In this document: positions 52,820 to 61,413 of the stretch, one piece after another
Position numbering within the stretch: position 1 is the stretch's first letter
How the letters are laid out: each line of letters begins with the position of its first letter
Assembly: GCF_000750955.1 (NCBI RefSeq)
Contig: NZ_CCEJ010000001.1
Coordinates: 298,197 to 362,196, forward strand
Length of the DNA stretch: 64,000 nt
Direction: 5' to 3'
Source of the DNA: Criblamydia sequanensis CRIB-18
GTDB taxonomy: Bacteria; Chlamydiota; Chlamydiia; Chlamydiales; Criblamydiaceae
Made by a program: the position numbers and the translations under genes
Notes under the pieces: generated by a model
What the model saw: the letters and a program-made list of their open reading frames with translations, nothing else
What the model was told of the DNA's origin: nothing
Database searches by the model: none

Positions 52820-53746
52820 ATGAAATCAGCATTAATGGAGAAAATTAGCCACGAAATTTTACATTTTTTGCTGCCTCATCATCGTACAAAAAATATCGGA
52901 AAGTTATTTCCAAAAGATTTTCCGATTCAATTAAATCAAATAGAAGCTTTCCTAAAAAAAGATCTTCCGATTAGTTTTATTTTACCAGGTTTTCCTTGCA
53001 AATCACCAAATCCTGATAAGGTTCTTGGGATCCTTCCTGATATGGGAGAGTGTCTTTCTCTTTGCTTCCTTAATAGCCTACTTAAAAAAATTGAAAAATT
53101 ATATCCACCTGGGGCTCATTTGACTTTATGCTCAGATGGTCACATTTTCGGTGATTTGATCCGTGTTCCGGATGAAGATATTGACGCTTATGCTGATGAG
53201 TTAAAAAATATTATTGAGCGTTTTGAGTTAAGAAATATTGCGCTTTTTGACCTTAGAGACATTCTTGGAGATATATCTCATGAATCAAAACGCAATTTTG
53301 TTAAAGAAAAACATGCTCCATCGCTTGACAGTCTTCGTAAAGAAATTCTCTCTGATGAGCACGCTTTATTCTTATACCGAGGAATAACTCGCTTTCTTTT
53401 TGAAGATGGCAGTAGTTATAAGCTTTCGAAATCTGCCCTTCAACGATCTTGTCGAGAGCGAGCTTACGAAGTCATCCAAAGAAGCCGTGCATTCGGGGAT
53501 TTGATTGAAAGACTTTTCCCGGCATCCTTAAGGCTTTCCATACATCCTCAACCTTCTAATTCTTTTAAATTTGGTATTCGACTTCTTGAAGCTTCAGATA
53601 TTTGGATAACGCCTTGGCATGGAGCCGCTTACCTTCGAGTTGAGGGCAATTGGACTCTTTTGCCAAGAGCCGCGGCTGCAAAACATGGAAAGTTAATCTA
53701 TCAAGAAGGACGGGCTAGTCACTTTGAAGAAGTGCTTAGCCATTGA
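52820..53746 (+). CDS. Isonitrile (isocyanide) synthase family protein, PvcA/DIT1-like
   Basis: 308 residues. The family converts the amino group of Tyr or Trp to an isonitrile using ribulose-5-phosphate. Hallmarks: FILPGFPCKSPNPDKVLG (about 54-71), LPDMGE, the SDGHIFGDLIRV strand-loop and, near the C-terminus, SIHPQPSNSFKFGIRLL and WITPWHGAAY. Full length for the family. No PvcB-type oxygenase or other tailoring gene is adjacent, so the end product is unknown; the class can also act as DIT1-like wall-precursor enzymes in fungi. Ends 11 bp inside the convergent SDR gene. Confidence 0.85.
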   Translation: MKSALMEKISHEILHFLLPHHRTKNIGKLFPKDFPIQLNQIEAFLKKDLPISFILPGFPCKSPNPDKVLGILPDMGECLSLCFLNSLLKKIEKLYPPGAHLTLCSDGHIFGDLIRVPDEDIDAYADELKNIIERFELRNIALFDLRDILGDISHESKRNFVKEKHAPSLDSLRKEILSDEHALFLYRGITRFLFEDGSSYKLSKSALQRSCRERAYEVIQRSRAFGDLIERLFPASLRLSIHPQPSNSFKFGIRLLEASDIWITPWHGAAYLRVEGNWTLLPRAAAAKHGKLIYQEGRASHFEEVLSH

Positions 53747-54602
53747 TGATTTCACCGCCATTAGGATGTAAGAATTGCCCGGTCATATAAGAAGAGTCGC
53801 TTGAGGCTAAAAAGACGTAGGAAGGGGCAATTTCTTCGGGCTGACCCGGTCTTCCAAGAGGGGTTGTAGATCCGAATTTTTTAACTTTTTTTGCTTTAAA
53901 AGTAGCCGGGATTAGGGGTGTCCAAATAGGGCCTGGAGCTACGCCATTGACTCGTATTTGTTTTTTTGCAAGAAGCTGCGATAAAGATCTCGTAAAAGAA
54001 ACAATGGCTCCTTTAGTTGAAGAATAGTCAAGAAGATGCTCACTGCCTCTATAGGCTGTGACAGATGAGGTATTGATAATAACGCTACCTTTTTTCATGT
54101 GTTTTAACGCGGCTTTCGACATGTAGAAAAAGGAAAAAATATTTACTTCAAATGTTTTTAAAAGTTGTTTTTTTGAAATCAAACTCAATTTTTCTTTAGG
54201 CTCTTGCCTTGCGGCATTATTGACAAGGATATCAATTTTTCCGAATTTTTTCTTGGTTTGAGAAACTATTTTTTCGCAAAATTTCTCGTTTGAAATATCA
54301 CCTGCCATTAAAAGACATTCCTGACCCTCATTTTGAACTAATTCAGCGGTTTCTTTGGCATCTTTATGTTCATTTAAATAAGCGATAACAATTTTTGCGC
54401 CTTCCCTTGCAAAAAGCACAGCAACACTTCTCCCAATGCCGCTATCTCCGCCTGTAATGATAGCCACTTTGCCCTTTAGTTTTCCGCTGCCCACATAATC
54501 CAATTTTAGACTTTTGGGCTTGGGTTTCATTCTTGATTCAAGGCCGGGCTGTTTTTTTTGGCTTTGAGCCGGCAAGGTTTGCTTTTCCTTTTTTGGCTTC
54601 AT
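53736..54602 (-). CDS. SDR-family oxidoreductase (YhdF/GsiB-neighbour stress type)
   Basis: 288 residues from the ATG at 54602, which has AGGGGG upstream; an earlier ATG at 54638 lacks a ribosome site. NAD(P)-binding TGGDSGIGR (after a 40-residue basic N-terminal extension typical of this subgroup), NNAA, and the catalytic set Ser in NTSSVTA plus Tyr-x3-Lys in DYSSTKGA. Members are general-stress short-chain dehydrogenases with unknown natural substrate. It fits with the CsbD, YtxH and FAD-Rieske genes nearby. Confidence 0.9.
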   Translation of the reverse strand: MKPKKEKQTLPAQSQKKQPGLESRMKPKPKSLKLDYVGSGKLKGKVAIITGGDSGIGRSVAVLFAREGAKIVIAYLNEHKDAKETAELVQNEGQECLLMAGDISNEKFCEKIVSQTKKKFGKIDILVNNAARQEPKEKLSLISKKQLLKTFEVNIFSFFYMSKAALKHMKKGSVIINTSSVTAYRGSEHLLDYSSTKGAIVSFTRSLSQLLAKKQIRVNGVAPGPIWTPLIPATFKAKKVKKFGSTTPLGRPGQPEEIAPSYVFLASSDSSYMTGQFLHPNGGEIING

Positions 54603-54686
54603 TAATCCCCCTAGATTAGACTTCTTTCGAAATTCCATTCGACTGTTTCATTTTTCCAAACAAAAGCGAATCTCGAAAGAAGTCTA

Positions 54687-56213
54687 TTATTGTATTTCTT
54701 CAAGATTTTTTACTGCCGGTCCATTGATAACCTCGCCAAGGCAAGTATATCTCGATCCATGACAGGGACAATCCCATGTCTTTTCATTATCGTTCCAACT
54801 GATTAAGCACCCTAAATGAGTGCACCTGGCAGGAAATTTGTGAATGTTCCCTTTTTGATCCTTATAGTAAGCATATTTTTTTAAACCATCTTGAAAAATA
54901 GTACCGCACTCATTTGGGAGTATCTTTAGTTTCTCGCTCGTAGCGGCCTTTGCCGGAAATATAGATTTAATATAGTGAAAAACTACTTTTAAATTGTCTT
55001 TAAGATACTGCTTTAAATTGGAATAAGGTTTTCTTCTTGGGGAATAAATTTCCTCAAGAAGGCTTTTATTTTTAATAATCAATTCACTAATTACCATCCC
55101 AGAAATAGTTCCATAGGTCGTCCCATTGCCGGATTCGCTTGTAGCAATATAAACGTTCGGGCTATCGAGAGGATTTTTTCCGATAAACGCAATCGAGTCG
55201 ATAGGTTCTATTACTTGGCCCGACCAATAATAGGAAACTTTTTCAAGGAGAGGGAATTTCTCTTGTGCCCAGACTTCAAGCTTACCGAAAGGATCAATTT
55301 TTGGATTTTCTCCTGTTTTATGATCTTCTCCTCCAATGATAAGCAAATCTTCAAGCTGATTGAATGGGTCCCGATAAGTTCTAATGTAGTAATAAGGGTC
55401 TCCTGTGTCCCAATATAAAGCTTCCGGAACAGCTCCTCTTGGAACCCATCCCGCTATTACATAGCTTCTATAAGCCGCTTGTTTTGTGTGCATCACAACA
55501 AGGTCATCTATCGGCGTGTGAGTTGCTACAACAAGATAGTCGGATTCAATAAGCCTGCCTTCATCTGTTATGACCCTGATTGGCATGCCGCTTGTTTGAA
55601 AGGTTTTAGCTTTAGAATCGACGAAGATCCTTCCCCCTTTTTTTATAATCGCTTTAGAAAGACCTGCAAGATATTTTAGAGGATGCATTTCTGCTTGACC
55701 CGGAAATCGGATGCAAGGCCCAAGCGATGGAATCGGCCCTTCTTCTAAAAATTCGATATTTTTAAGACCGATTCGTCTTAAGGCTGAAAATTCTTTTCTT
55801 AATAGATCTGGATGATCTTGATCGCTAAGAAACAGGTAGCCATCGACTCTTTTGAAATCGCAATCAATTTTTTCCCTTTTGACAATTTTTTCAATTTCAT
55901 CGATCGCTTTAATATGGCTTTCAACAATTTTTTTAACATCATTTGGAAACTGAGATTCAAGCTCGTAATATCTTTCATCAAGGACATAAGTTAAATGCGC
56001 TGTTGTTTTGGAGGTATCGCCGCTTGCAACTTTTCCTTTATCTATAACAATCACGGACTTGCCTTTGCTTGCAAGAAGATAAGCGGTTGTGAGTCCGGCA
56101 ATACCAGCGCCAACAACGCAAATAGAGGCTGAAACATCTTTTTGAAGCGAGGGAAAATGAGGAAGTTTTATTGAACTACTCCAGTAGGAAAGATGCTCCG
56201 CTTTTTCGTCCAT
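54687..56213 (-). CDS. FAD-dependent oxidoreductase with C-terminal Rieske domain
   Basis: 508 residues. The N-terminal Rossmann motif VVGAGIAGLTTAYLL (about 34-48) with DKGKVASGDTSKTTAH marks a DAO/glycine-oxidase-like FAD domain. Residues about 425-508 form a Rieske [2Fe-2S] domain with CTHLGC and CPCHGSRY, so both Cys-x-His and Cys-x2-His ligand pairs are present. This fusion (YhfW type) is widespread in stress-related loci; substrate unknown. It is cytosolic. The gene has a terminator-bearing gap from the YtxH pair upstream. Confidence 0.9.
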   Translation of the reverse strand: MDEKAEHLSYWSSSIKLPHFPSLQKDVSASICVVGAGIAGLTTAYLLASKGKSVIVIDKGKVASGDTSKTTAHLTYVLDERYYELESQFPNDVKKIVESHIKAIDEIEKIVKREKIDCDFKRVDGYLFLSDQDHPDLLRKEFSALRRIGLKNIEFLEEGPIPSLGPCIRFPGQAEMHPLKYLAGLSKAIIKKGGRIFVDSKAKTFQTSGMPIRVITDEGRLIESDYLVVATHTPIDDLVVMHTKQAAYRSYVIAGWVPRGAVPEALYWDTGDPYYYIRTYRDPFNQLEDLLIIGGEDHKTGENPKIDPFGKLEVWAQEKFPLLEKVSYYWSGQVIEPIDSIAFIGKNPLDSPNVYIATSESGNGTTYGTISGMVISELIIKNKSLLEEIYSPRRKPYSNLKQYLKDNLKVVFHYIKSIFPAKAATSEKLKILPNECGTIFQDGLKKYAYYKDQKGNIHKFPARCTHLGCLISWNDNEKTWDCPCHGSRYTCLGEVINGPAVKNLEEIQ

Positions 56214-56236
56214 AAAAAACCTTTTTAAATGAAAAT

Positions 56237-56263
56237 GCTTGCGAGGTTTTTAACCTCGCAAGC
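56237..56263 (-). terminator. Terminator of the YtxH-type operon
   Basis: GCTTGCGAGGTT-AAA-AACCTCGCAAGC on the minus strand, then ATTTTC. A very stable stem with a weak T-run. Confidence 0.78.
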
Positions 56264-56274
56264 TTTCTTATTGT

Positions 56275-56673
56275 TTAATGTCTTTTAGAGCGTGCTGCTG
56301 CAGTTTTTCTATGACCGACAGTTGTGGCTGCTACATGCTTACGGTGCGAGTTGCGATGATGGTTAGAAGAGGCTGCATGAGAATGATTGTTGTTTAATAT
56401 CCTCATTTTTTTAAGCGCCTTGCCATTCTTTTTAAAGGTTAATAAAAGCCCCATAGCTGCCCCTAAAAGGCTGAAAGCGCCATAAATAAATTGCTTTTCG
56501 CTTACAGGATTTGTGTCGCCGATATGTTTTGCTGCATGGACGACTTGGTTTGCCAAGTTTTTAGCTTTGGCGGCATAAGTATCTTTTAATAAAAGCCTTT
56601 TCTTTTGGTTTTCATAAGCATAATGGCTCATGGCGCCTACTAAAGCGCCTAATAAAAATCCTTTATTATCCAT
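56275..56673 (-). CDS. Small membrane-associated protein with His/Arg-rich tail
   Basis: 132 residues from the ATG at 56673 (GGGGAGATAAAAATT upstream), preferred to an ATG at 56706 that lies inside the YtxH gene. The first 80 residues have two hydrophobic segments separated by a basic stretch. The last 40 are rich in His, Asn, Arg and Lys (HSHAASSNHHRNSHRKH), suggesting metal or nucleic-acid binding. Not recognised as a family; its context is the third gene of the DUF948-YtxH operon. Confidence 0.72.
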   Translation of the reverse strand: MDNKGFLLGALVGAMSHYAYENQKKRLLLKDTYAAKAKNLANQVVHAAKHIGDTNPVSEKQFIYGAFSLLGAAMGLLLTFKKNGKALKKMRILNNNHSHAASSNHHRNSHRKHVAATTVGHRKTAAARSKRH

Positions 56674-56678
56674 AATTT

Positions 56679-57179
56679 TTATCTCCCCTTTGTAAGGGTA
56701 TTCCAAAGACGGAAACCGATGTTTGCCATATTGATGGCATTTTCAAGAGTTTCAGATAAAGCAGCTTCATTTTTGGCATGGCGCTTGCCTTTATGAACAC
56801 CGCTTGATACCTGGCCTGCCATGTGTTTTGCTTTTTCAACAAGATCTGAGGCTTGGTCGCTAAAGTTATGAATGAAATCGGTTCCTTGTTCAGTTATATT
56901 GCTTGCCAAATCGCTTGTTTTTTCCTGGAAGTTTTCGACGATATCGGTAATGTCTTCTCTAAGTTCCTTACCTGATTTTGGCGCGAATAAAAGTCCTGCG
57001 CCAACCCCTAGCAAAGTGCATGCGCTAGCAAGTAAAGCGGCATTTCCTTTATGTGAAACTTCTTCTGAATAATCATAGGAATGATGATTTTTTTCAGCTA
57101 GTTGGCGAGCCGCAAGCAACCCAAGCGTTCCGCCGAGAATGGCTCCTGTTATCAAGGTATTATGATTATTTTTTTCCAT
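56679..57179 (-). CDS. YtxH-domain protein
   Basis: 166 residues. Two N-terminal hydrophobic segments (ITGAILGGTLGLLAA and LLASACTLLGVGAGLLFAPKSG), the second with the YtxH hallmark GLLFAPKSGKELREDI. An amphipathic helical stretch follows (about 90-140). YtxH proteins are membrane-attached general-stress proteins. The strong GGGAGG site lies inside the DUF948 gene, whose end overlaps by 14 bp. Confidence 0.86.
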   Translation of the reverse strand: MEKNNHNTLITGAILGGTLGLLAARQLAEKNHHSYDYSEEVSHKGNAALLASACTLLGVGAGLLFAPKSGKELREDITDIVENFQEKTSDLASNITEQGTDFIHNFSDQASDLVEKAKHMAGQVSSGVHKGKRHAKNEAALSETLENAINMANIGFRLWNTLTKGR

Positions 57180-57621
57180 AGGATCCTCCCTTTAATTTCC
57201 TATAAAGATTAATAGCACTATAAATGATTTCACCAAGTTCAAGGCTTTTTGATTCAGGCTCTTCTTCCTGAAAATCAGTCTCAAACTCCGGATGATGATA
57301 TTGACAATTCGGACATTCGCAATGCTTTTCAGTTTTCCGAGCGTTGAGAGCAAGATTTGCTTTCGATGAAAGACCCCCTATCAATGAAAATAGAGGATCG
57401 ACCATCACAAGCTTTCTATTCAGCTCTTTTGAAATGTCCTGATTATTTTTTAAAAAAAGTGTTCCCTCATCTAGCAGAGGAATAGCTTTCTCATGAATTT
57501 CTGCAACTTCTTTGTGTAATACTCGAATAAGACTATTTACGTACCGTAGCGTAATGATGAGGTAGATGGTTAAAGCTATTACCGCCGCAGCAATGAGAGC
57601 CAAACTGACTTCCCATACCAT
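57166..57621 (-). CDS. DUF948-like membrane protein
   Basis: 151 residues from the ATG at 57621 (GGAG six bases upstream); a TTG four codons earlier is less likely. One N-terminal membrane helix (VSLALIAAAVIALTIYLIITL), then a helical cytosolic stretch typical of DUF948, and a cysteine/histidine segment CECPNCQYHHPE (about 103-114) that looks like a metal site and is not usual for the family. First gene of the DUF948-YtxH-small protein operon. Confidence 0.78.
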   Translation of the reverse strand: MVWEVSLALIAAAVIALTIYLIITLRYVNSLIRVLHKEVAEIHEKAIPLLDEGTLFLKNNQDISKELNRKLVMVDPLFSLIGGLSSKANLALNARKTEKHCECPNCQYHHPEFETDFQEEEPESKSLELGEIIYSAINLYRKLKGGSYGKK

Positions 57622-58133
57622 ACGACTCTCCAAACCTTATAACTTTAACATACTCCAACAAGAAGAAATGTAAAATATTTATTTTCATTTTTAAGGGTCT
57701 TAATTCATAAGTATTTTGATGTTAGTTTAAAGTGATTTTATTGTATTAAAGTTTGTAAATTAGTTAATTAAATAACAATTTATATTTATTGGCAGAAAAG
57801 AGCCGTATTGTAAACTTTGAAATTATAGGGAAGCCAAATTCGATATACCATAAGAGCAAACCTCTTATTTTTAGAATCTTTTAAAAAAAATTATTAAAAT
57901 TTTTATTTTTAAAAAGACGAATAAAAGAATCTTCTTCCAACAATTTTCCATGTTTTTTACATTTTGGATGAAGTTTTGTGAACCCATTTTCTTACGAAAA
58001 GCAAGGTATTCTTAAAGCTCGGAGTAAGAGCGCAAGATAAAAAAGGTCTGATTCAACATAGCAGCAGCCTACGTCTTCTTTAAAATTTTGAGATAATCAT
58101 ATTTAAGTCCTGAGTGATCCAAAATAATTATAG
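57622..58133. other. AT-rich non-coding region
   Basis: No gene, repeat or strong hairpin was seen in these 512 bases. It holds the promoter of the DUF948 operon on its left and the 3' end of the polyketide operon on its right, with no clear terminator for the latter. Confidence 0.5.
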
Positions 58134-58883
58134 TTAACGTTTTATGGCTTTTCCGACGTAGCCTGTCCAAGTATTTTTTACAAATACAAAGTTGAAGTTT
58201 TGAGCCACTTTTCCTGTAATTGCAATTTTCCAAAAAGCTTTGGAATTAAGGTTTGGAACAAGCCCTTCCAAGCTTATTACGTCAAGAGAAGAGCTTAAGC
58301 ACATAGCCTTAAGCTCTTTAGGTTTAATAAATAAGGGATAGACGTGCATGTTTTTCGGGGTGTTTTTGACAAACCACTCTACGGCTTTTATAATTAACAA
58401 ATAACTTAAAGGATTCCGGTTGAAAGTATGAAAAAGAAAAAGACCGCCAGGTTTTAGAATTCGAGAAGCCTCCCTAATGAGTGTTTCCGGCTCTTCCACA
58501 TGTTCTAAAATATCCATGGCGGAGACTACATCAAAGCTCTCACTTTCAAAAGGGAGCTCATAAGCTGAGGCTTCAACATACTCCACTCGTTTTGATTGAT
58601 CATATTTTTTCGCGACTTCAAGGGATTTTTTTGATAAATCAATGCCTGTCACTTTGTAACCTTTCTCTGAGACAGCATTTGTTAAAAAGCCGCCGCCGCA
58701 TCCGACATCTAAAAAATTAAGGTCTTTTTTAGGGTATTCCTCTAATTGTTTAAGAACCCATTTATTTCGTGCTTTATTTTCCGCTCGCAAAAGTGCGATG
58801 GGGTGGTCATCCGAGCCATACCACATCTCACCTAAATTATCGTAAAAGGCGTTATTTATGCCTGAGGCTGCTTTGGTTTCCAT
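58134..58883 (-). CDS. UbiG-like SAM-dependent methyltransferase
   Basis: 249 residues. Class I methyltransferase with the SAM motif FLDVGCGGGFLT (about 56-67), VTGIDLSKKSLEVA, and SAMDILEHVEEPE as the post-motif. The N-terminal NNAFYDNLGEMWYG and the central FHTFNRNPLSYLL closely match UbiG, the O-methyltransferase of ubiquinone synthesis. Encoded last in an operon with a type III polyketide synthase, it more likely O-methylates the phenolic polyketide product than ubiquinone; this is inference from context. Its start overlaps the membrane-protein gene by 28 bp. Confidence 0.85.
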   Translation of the reverse strand: METKAASGINNAFYDNLGEMWYGSDDHPIALLRAENKARNKWVLKQLEEYPKKDLNFLDVGCGGGFLTNAVSEKGYKVTGIDLSKKSLEVAKKYDQSKRVEYVEASAYELPFESESFDVVSAMDILEHVEEPETLIREASRILKPGGLFLFHTFNRNPLSYLLIIKAVEWFVKNTPKNMHVYPLFIKPKELKAMCLSSSLDVISLEGLVPNLNSKAFWKIAITGKVAQNFNFVFVKNTWTGYVGKAIKR

Positions 58884-59362
58884 ATAAAATTCCAGAAAAC
58901 AACTTGGTAAATGAAAAATGTTAATATTGAGAAAAAATAGCCGTATAAGCTGAATTGCAAAGCCGCTTTATCATTCAAAAAAGCGATCATGGGTTTAGGC
59001 AGGATGGCTGGATCATGAATGCTTAGAAAAATAATTCCGGCGGTAATGAGCGCAATCGGGTGAAGCACAAATAAAACAGCATGAAGCCAATTTTCTTCCC
59101 AAGGAGCCTCTTCTTTATGAATGAATTCATCTTTTGTTACAAGAATGCAGGAAAAAATGGCCGCCCCTCCATAAAGTTTCAAAGTCCAATCCCCATAGGG
59201 GAAGAATAAAAGAAGGCTAAGGGTTAGAAGTTGACTAAGAGTGTCTATAGGATGGCCGATTCTTTCCCACTTAGGCAAACCCCGTCTGACATGAAAATAA
59301 AATTCATCAAATAGAATAGCAAGTCCTTGAAAAAGAAAGGGGAGTAAGCTTAAGGTCCACAT
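58856..59362 (-). CDS. Hypothetical polytopic membrane protein of the polyketide operon
   Basis: 168 residues from the ATG at 59362, 4 bp after the synthase stop; a longer frame starting at 59428 inside the synthase is rejected. Four to five hydrophobic helices. Acidic and His residues recur at helix ends (DEFYFH, GHPIDT, TKDEFIHKEEAPWEENWLHA, LHP), an arrangement reminiscent of membrane di-iron enzymes, though no exact motif fits. It may modify or move the lipid-like polyketide. Not recognised. Confidence 0.7.
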   Translation of the reverse strand: MWTLSLLPFLFQGLAILFDEFYFHVRRGLPKWERIGHPIDTLSQLLTLSLLLFFPYGDWTLKLYGGAAIFSCILVTKDEFIHKEEAPWEENWLHAVLFVLHPIALITAGIIFLSIHDPAILPKPMIAFLNDKAALQFSLYGYFFSILTFFIYQVVFWNFIWKPKQPQA

Positions 59363-59366
59363 AAAA

Positions 59367-60533
59367 TTATCTCGTTTTTGATTCTTTTTTTTGAAGAACA
59401 AGTCCGGCCATAGTAAGCCCGGGTCCAAAGCCTAGGCTTATGATAATCGAATCATTTGGAATTTTTTCATCATGAAGCTGGACATTCCAGATATGAGGAA
59501 GAGTGGCTGAGGACATGTTTCCGTATTGCTCCAACACCTTAAAGCTCGAATCAATGTGCTCTTTTTTAATATCAAGAAGCTTCATGCAATGCTCCAAAAT
59601 TTTTGGGCCCCCGGGATGAATCGCATAGTAAAGGGGGCTTGCGTCTTCTGAAATGCAAATTTTTTCTTTTAACCTTGATACAAATCCCTTTAAATTCTTT
59701 GCGATTAACAAGGGAATTTCTTTAGCTAAAATAAAGCGGAAGCCGTTTTCATTTAAAAGCCATTCCATAGCTTCTTCCGAATCGGGAATTTGTTCTTCAT
59801 GATACCCTAAAAGAAGAAAATGACTTAAATTTTCTTGCAAGGCGTATGCTTGATCGATTAGAGAATATTTAATGAACCCGTCGGCAAAAAGGGATTGGGC
59901 CACTAAATCTTCATCTGAATGTCTTTCAGGATGATAATGAAGCGTGCAAAGCTCTGTGTGAACGATATCGACTTGATTTGATTTTTGATGAACAAAAGAG
60001 CTTCCGACGCGAATGGCCGGAATGGAAGCGTAACAGCCCATGTGATAAAGGTGAGTGACTTTGGTCTCCCTCATCCAGTTTTTCTTATTAACAATTTTTT
60101 GGGCTGCTGAAGGAGAGGCATACCCGGTGCAACTAACATGGATAAGGTCTTCCGGTATATGGATTTCATTTTCATAAAAATCTATAAATATCTTGTCTAC
60201 ATGGTGGCGATGAAATTTTTGCTTTTCTCCAAGTAAAACTTGAGAAGAAGAATCTTTTAGCCGATAAATCTGCATGTTGTCCCAATCATTATGCAAGAAG
60301 TCGGAGACAACATGGCCTCTTTGATGAATATTGGCCGGCTTGCAAGCAACTTTTGCAATTCTTTCTTGAAGCTTTTCTTTGAAGTCCAAAGTTTCATTTT
60401 CGCCTAAAGCATATTGATTCCCGTACGCCCTTAGATGAGAAGCAGAGATCCAGTTAAGGGTACTTTGCTGGGAGGATTCAAAAGGCGGCCTTTTAAAATT
60501 GAAGCGAGCAAGAGCAGTTGAGCTTTTAAGCAT
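59367..60533 (-). CDS. Type III polyketide synthase
   Basis: 388 residues, the usual length for chalcone/stilbene synthase-like enzymes that condense malonyl-CoA onto an acyl starter. The Cys-His-Asn triad is visible: Cys167 in LYHMGCYASIPAIR, His306 in YAIHPGGPKILE and Asn339 in QYGNMSSATLP. The C-terminal GFGPGLTMAGLVL glycine loop is present. Bacterial relatives make alkylresorcinols, alkylpyrones or similar phenolic lipids; the starter is unknown. First gene of a three-gene operon with a membrane protein and a UbiG-like methyltransferase. AAAGG lies before the ATG. Confidence 0.92.
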   Translation of the reverse strand: MLKSSTALARFNFKRPPFESSQQSTLNWISASHLRAYGNQYALGENETLDFKEKLQERIAKVACKPANIHQRGHVVSDFLHNDWDNMQIYRLKDSSSQVLLGEKQKFHRHHVDKIFIDFYENEIHIPEDLIHVSCTGYASPSAAQKIVNKKNWMRETKVTHLYHMGCYASIPAIRVGSSFVHQKSNQVDIVHTELCTLHYHPERHSDEDLVAQSLFADGFIKYSLIDQAYALQENLSHFLLLGYHEEQIPDSEEAMEWLLNENGFRFILAKEIPLLIAKNLKGFVSRLKEKICISEDASPLYYAIHPGGPKILEHCMKLLDIKKEHIDSSFKVLEQYGNMSSATLPHIWNVQLHDEKIPNDSIIISLGFGPGLTMAGLVLQKKESKTR

Positions 60534-60596
60534 CCAAAAACCTTTGAATAAGATGTCTTGACCTATTTACCTATACGAGATAATTCTTAGCAAATC

Positions 60597-61298
60597 CTAA
60601 TTCAAAAATAGCAGAATAAAAGTGTAGAATAGAGCCCCTAGCACAAAGGCTCTAATATCATTATCTTTATTTTCTGGTAGTTCATGACGGATGACATTCA
60701 TAATGACACCGCCTCCAATAAAGGCACTGATAAGAGCGATAGCTGTTTCTGAAAGGTCAAAGTAATAGCCTGCAAGCCAACCTAAAAAAATGGAAGCGAT
60801 AAGAAGCCATTTTTCTTTATGATTATATAGTTTTCCATGCTTTTCGTTTAGCGAGTAATCTGTTGTAAAATAATGAAGCGCCATAGCAAAGGTAAATAAA
60901 ATAAGCGGTTGAACTTCAGGGTCATTTTCATCCACTACCGCATACCCGACAAAAAAATTAAACAAAGAATAGGAAAGAGTGGAAAGCCAAAAGGAAAAGG
61001 AAGAATGTTTTACTTGGCTGCTTTTATCTACTAGATAAAAAAGTAAAAAGCCAAGAAGAGCCATAATAAAAACGTGTCTTTCCAAAAAGGGTAGGCTGCC
61101 TCTAAGAGCTTTTTCAACCGCTTCATCGCTTTCTCCAAGTTTCGGCAAAAGATCTATAAAAATAAAAGAAATGGCTACGCCCCCCCCGAAAGAGAGAAGT
61201 GTTCCCTGAAGCTTATTTTTTCTAATTCGTGAAGCAAATAAATGAACAAGAGCAAATAGGCTTACAGATAAAAAGGCATAGAAGGGATAAATATTCAT
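60597..61298 (-). CDS. ZIP-like metal transporter family membrane protein
   Basis: 233 residues with about seven to eight hydrophobic helices. SFGGGVAISFIFIDLLPKL (about 37-55), ALHYFTTDYSL (about 140-150) and IGGGVIMNVIRHELPENKDN (about 193-212) resemble helices 2, 4 and 5 of ZIP-family divalent-metal importers; the His/Asp/Glu residues could line the metal path. The family assignment is by pattern and not firm. It ends 64 bp before the synthase start with no terminator, so it may share that transcript. Confidence 0.62.
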   Translation of the reverse strand: MNIYPFYAFLSVSLFALVHLFASRIRKNKLQGTLLSFGGGVAISFIFIDLLPKLGESDEAVEKALRGSLPFLERHVFIMALLGFLLFYLVDKSSQVKHSSFSFWLSTLSYSLFNFFVGYAVVDENDPEVQPLILFTFAMALHYFTTDYSLNEKHGKLYNHKEKWLLIASIFLGWLAGYYFDLSETAIALISAFIGGGVIMNVIRHELPENKDNDIRAFVLGALFYTFILLFLN

Positions 61299-61413
61299 TT
61301 AATAATCAGCATCTTAATATTTTAAGTAAAATAAAAATTCTTAATAAGGCAACGACCATTTTAAATAAACCAATAAATAATTATGTTGGAGAATAAAAAG
61401 AACCTTAGAAAGA

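Noticed and set aside
58134-58883. Ubiquinone-pathway UbiG
   Set aside because: The domain is UbiG-like, but the operon with a type III polyketide synthase makes a different phenolic substrate more likely, so the gene name was not assigned.
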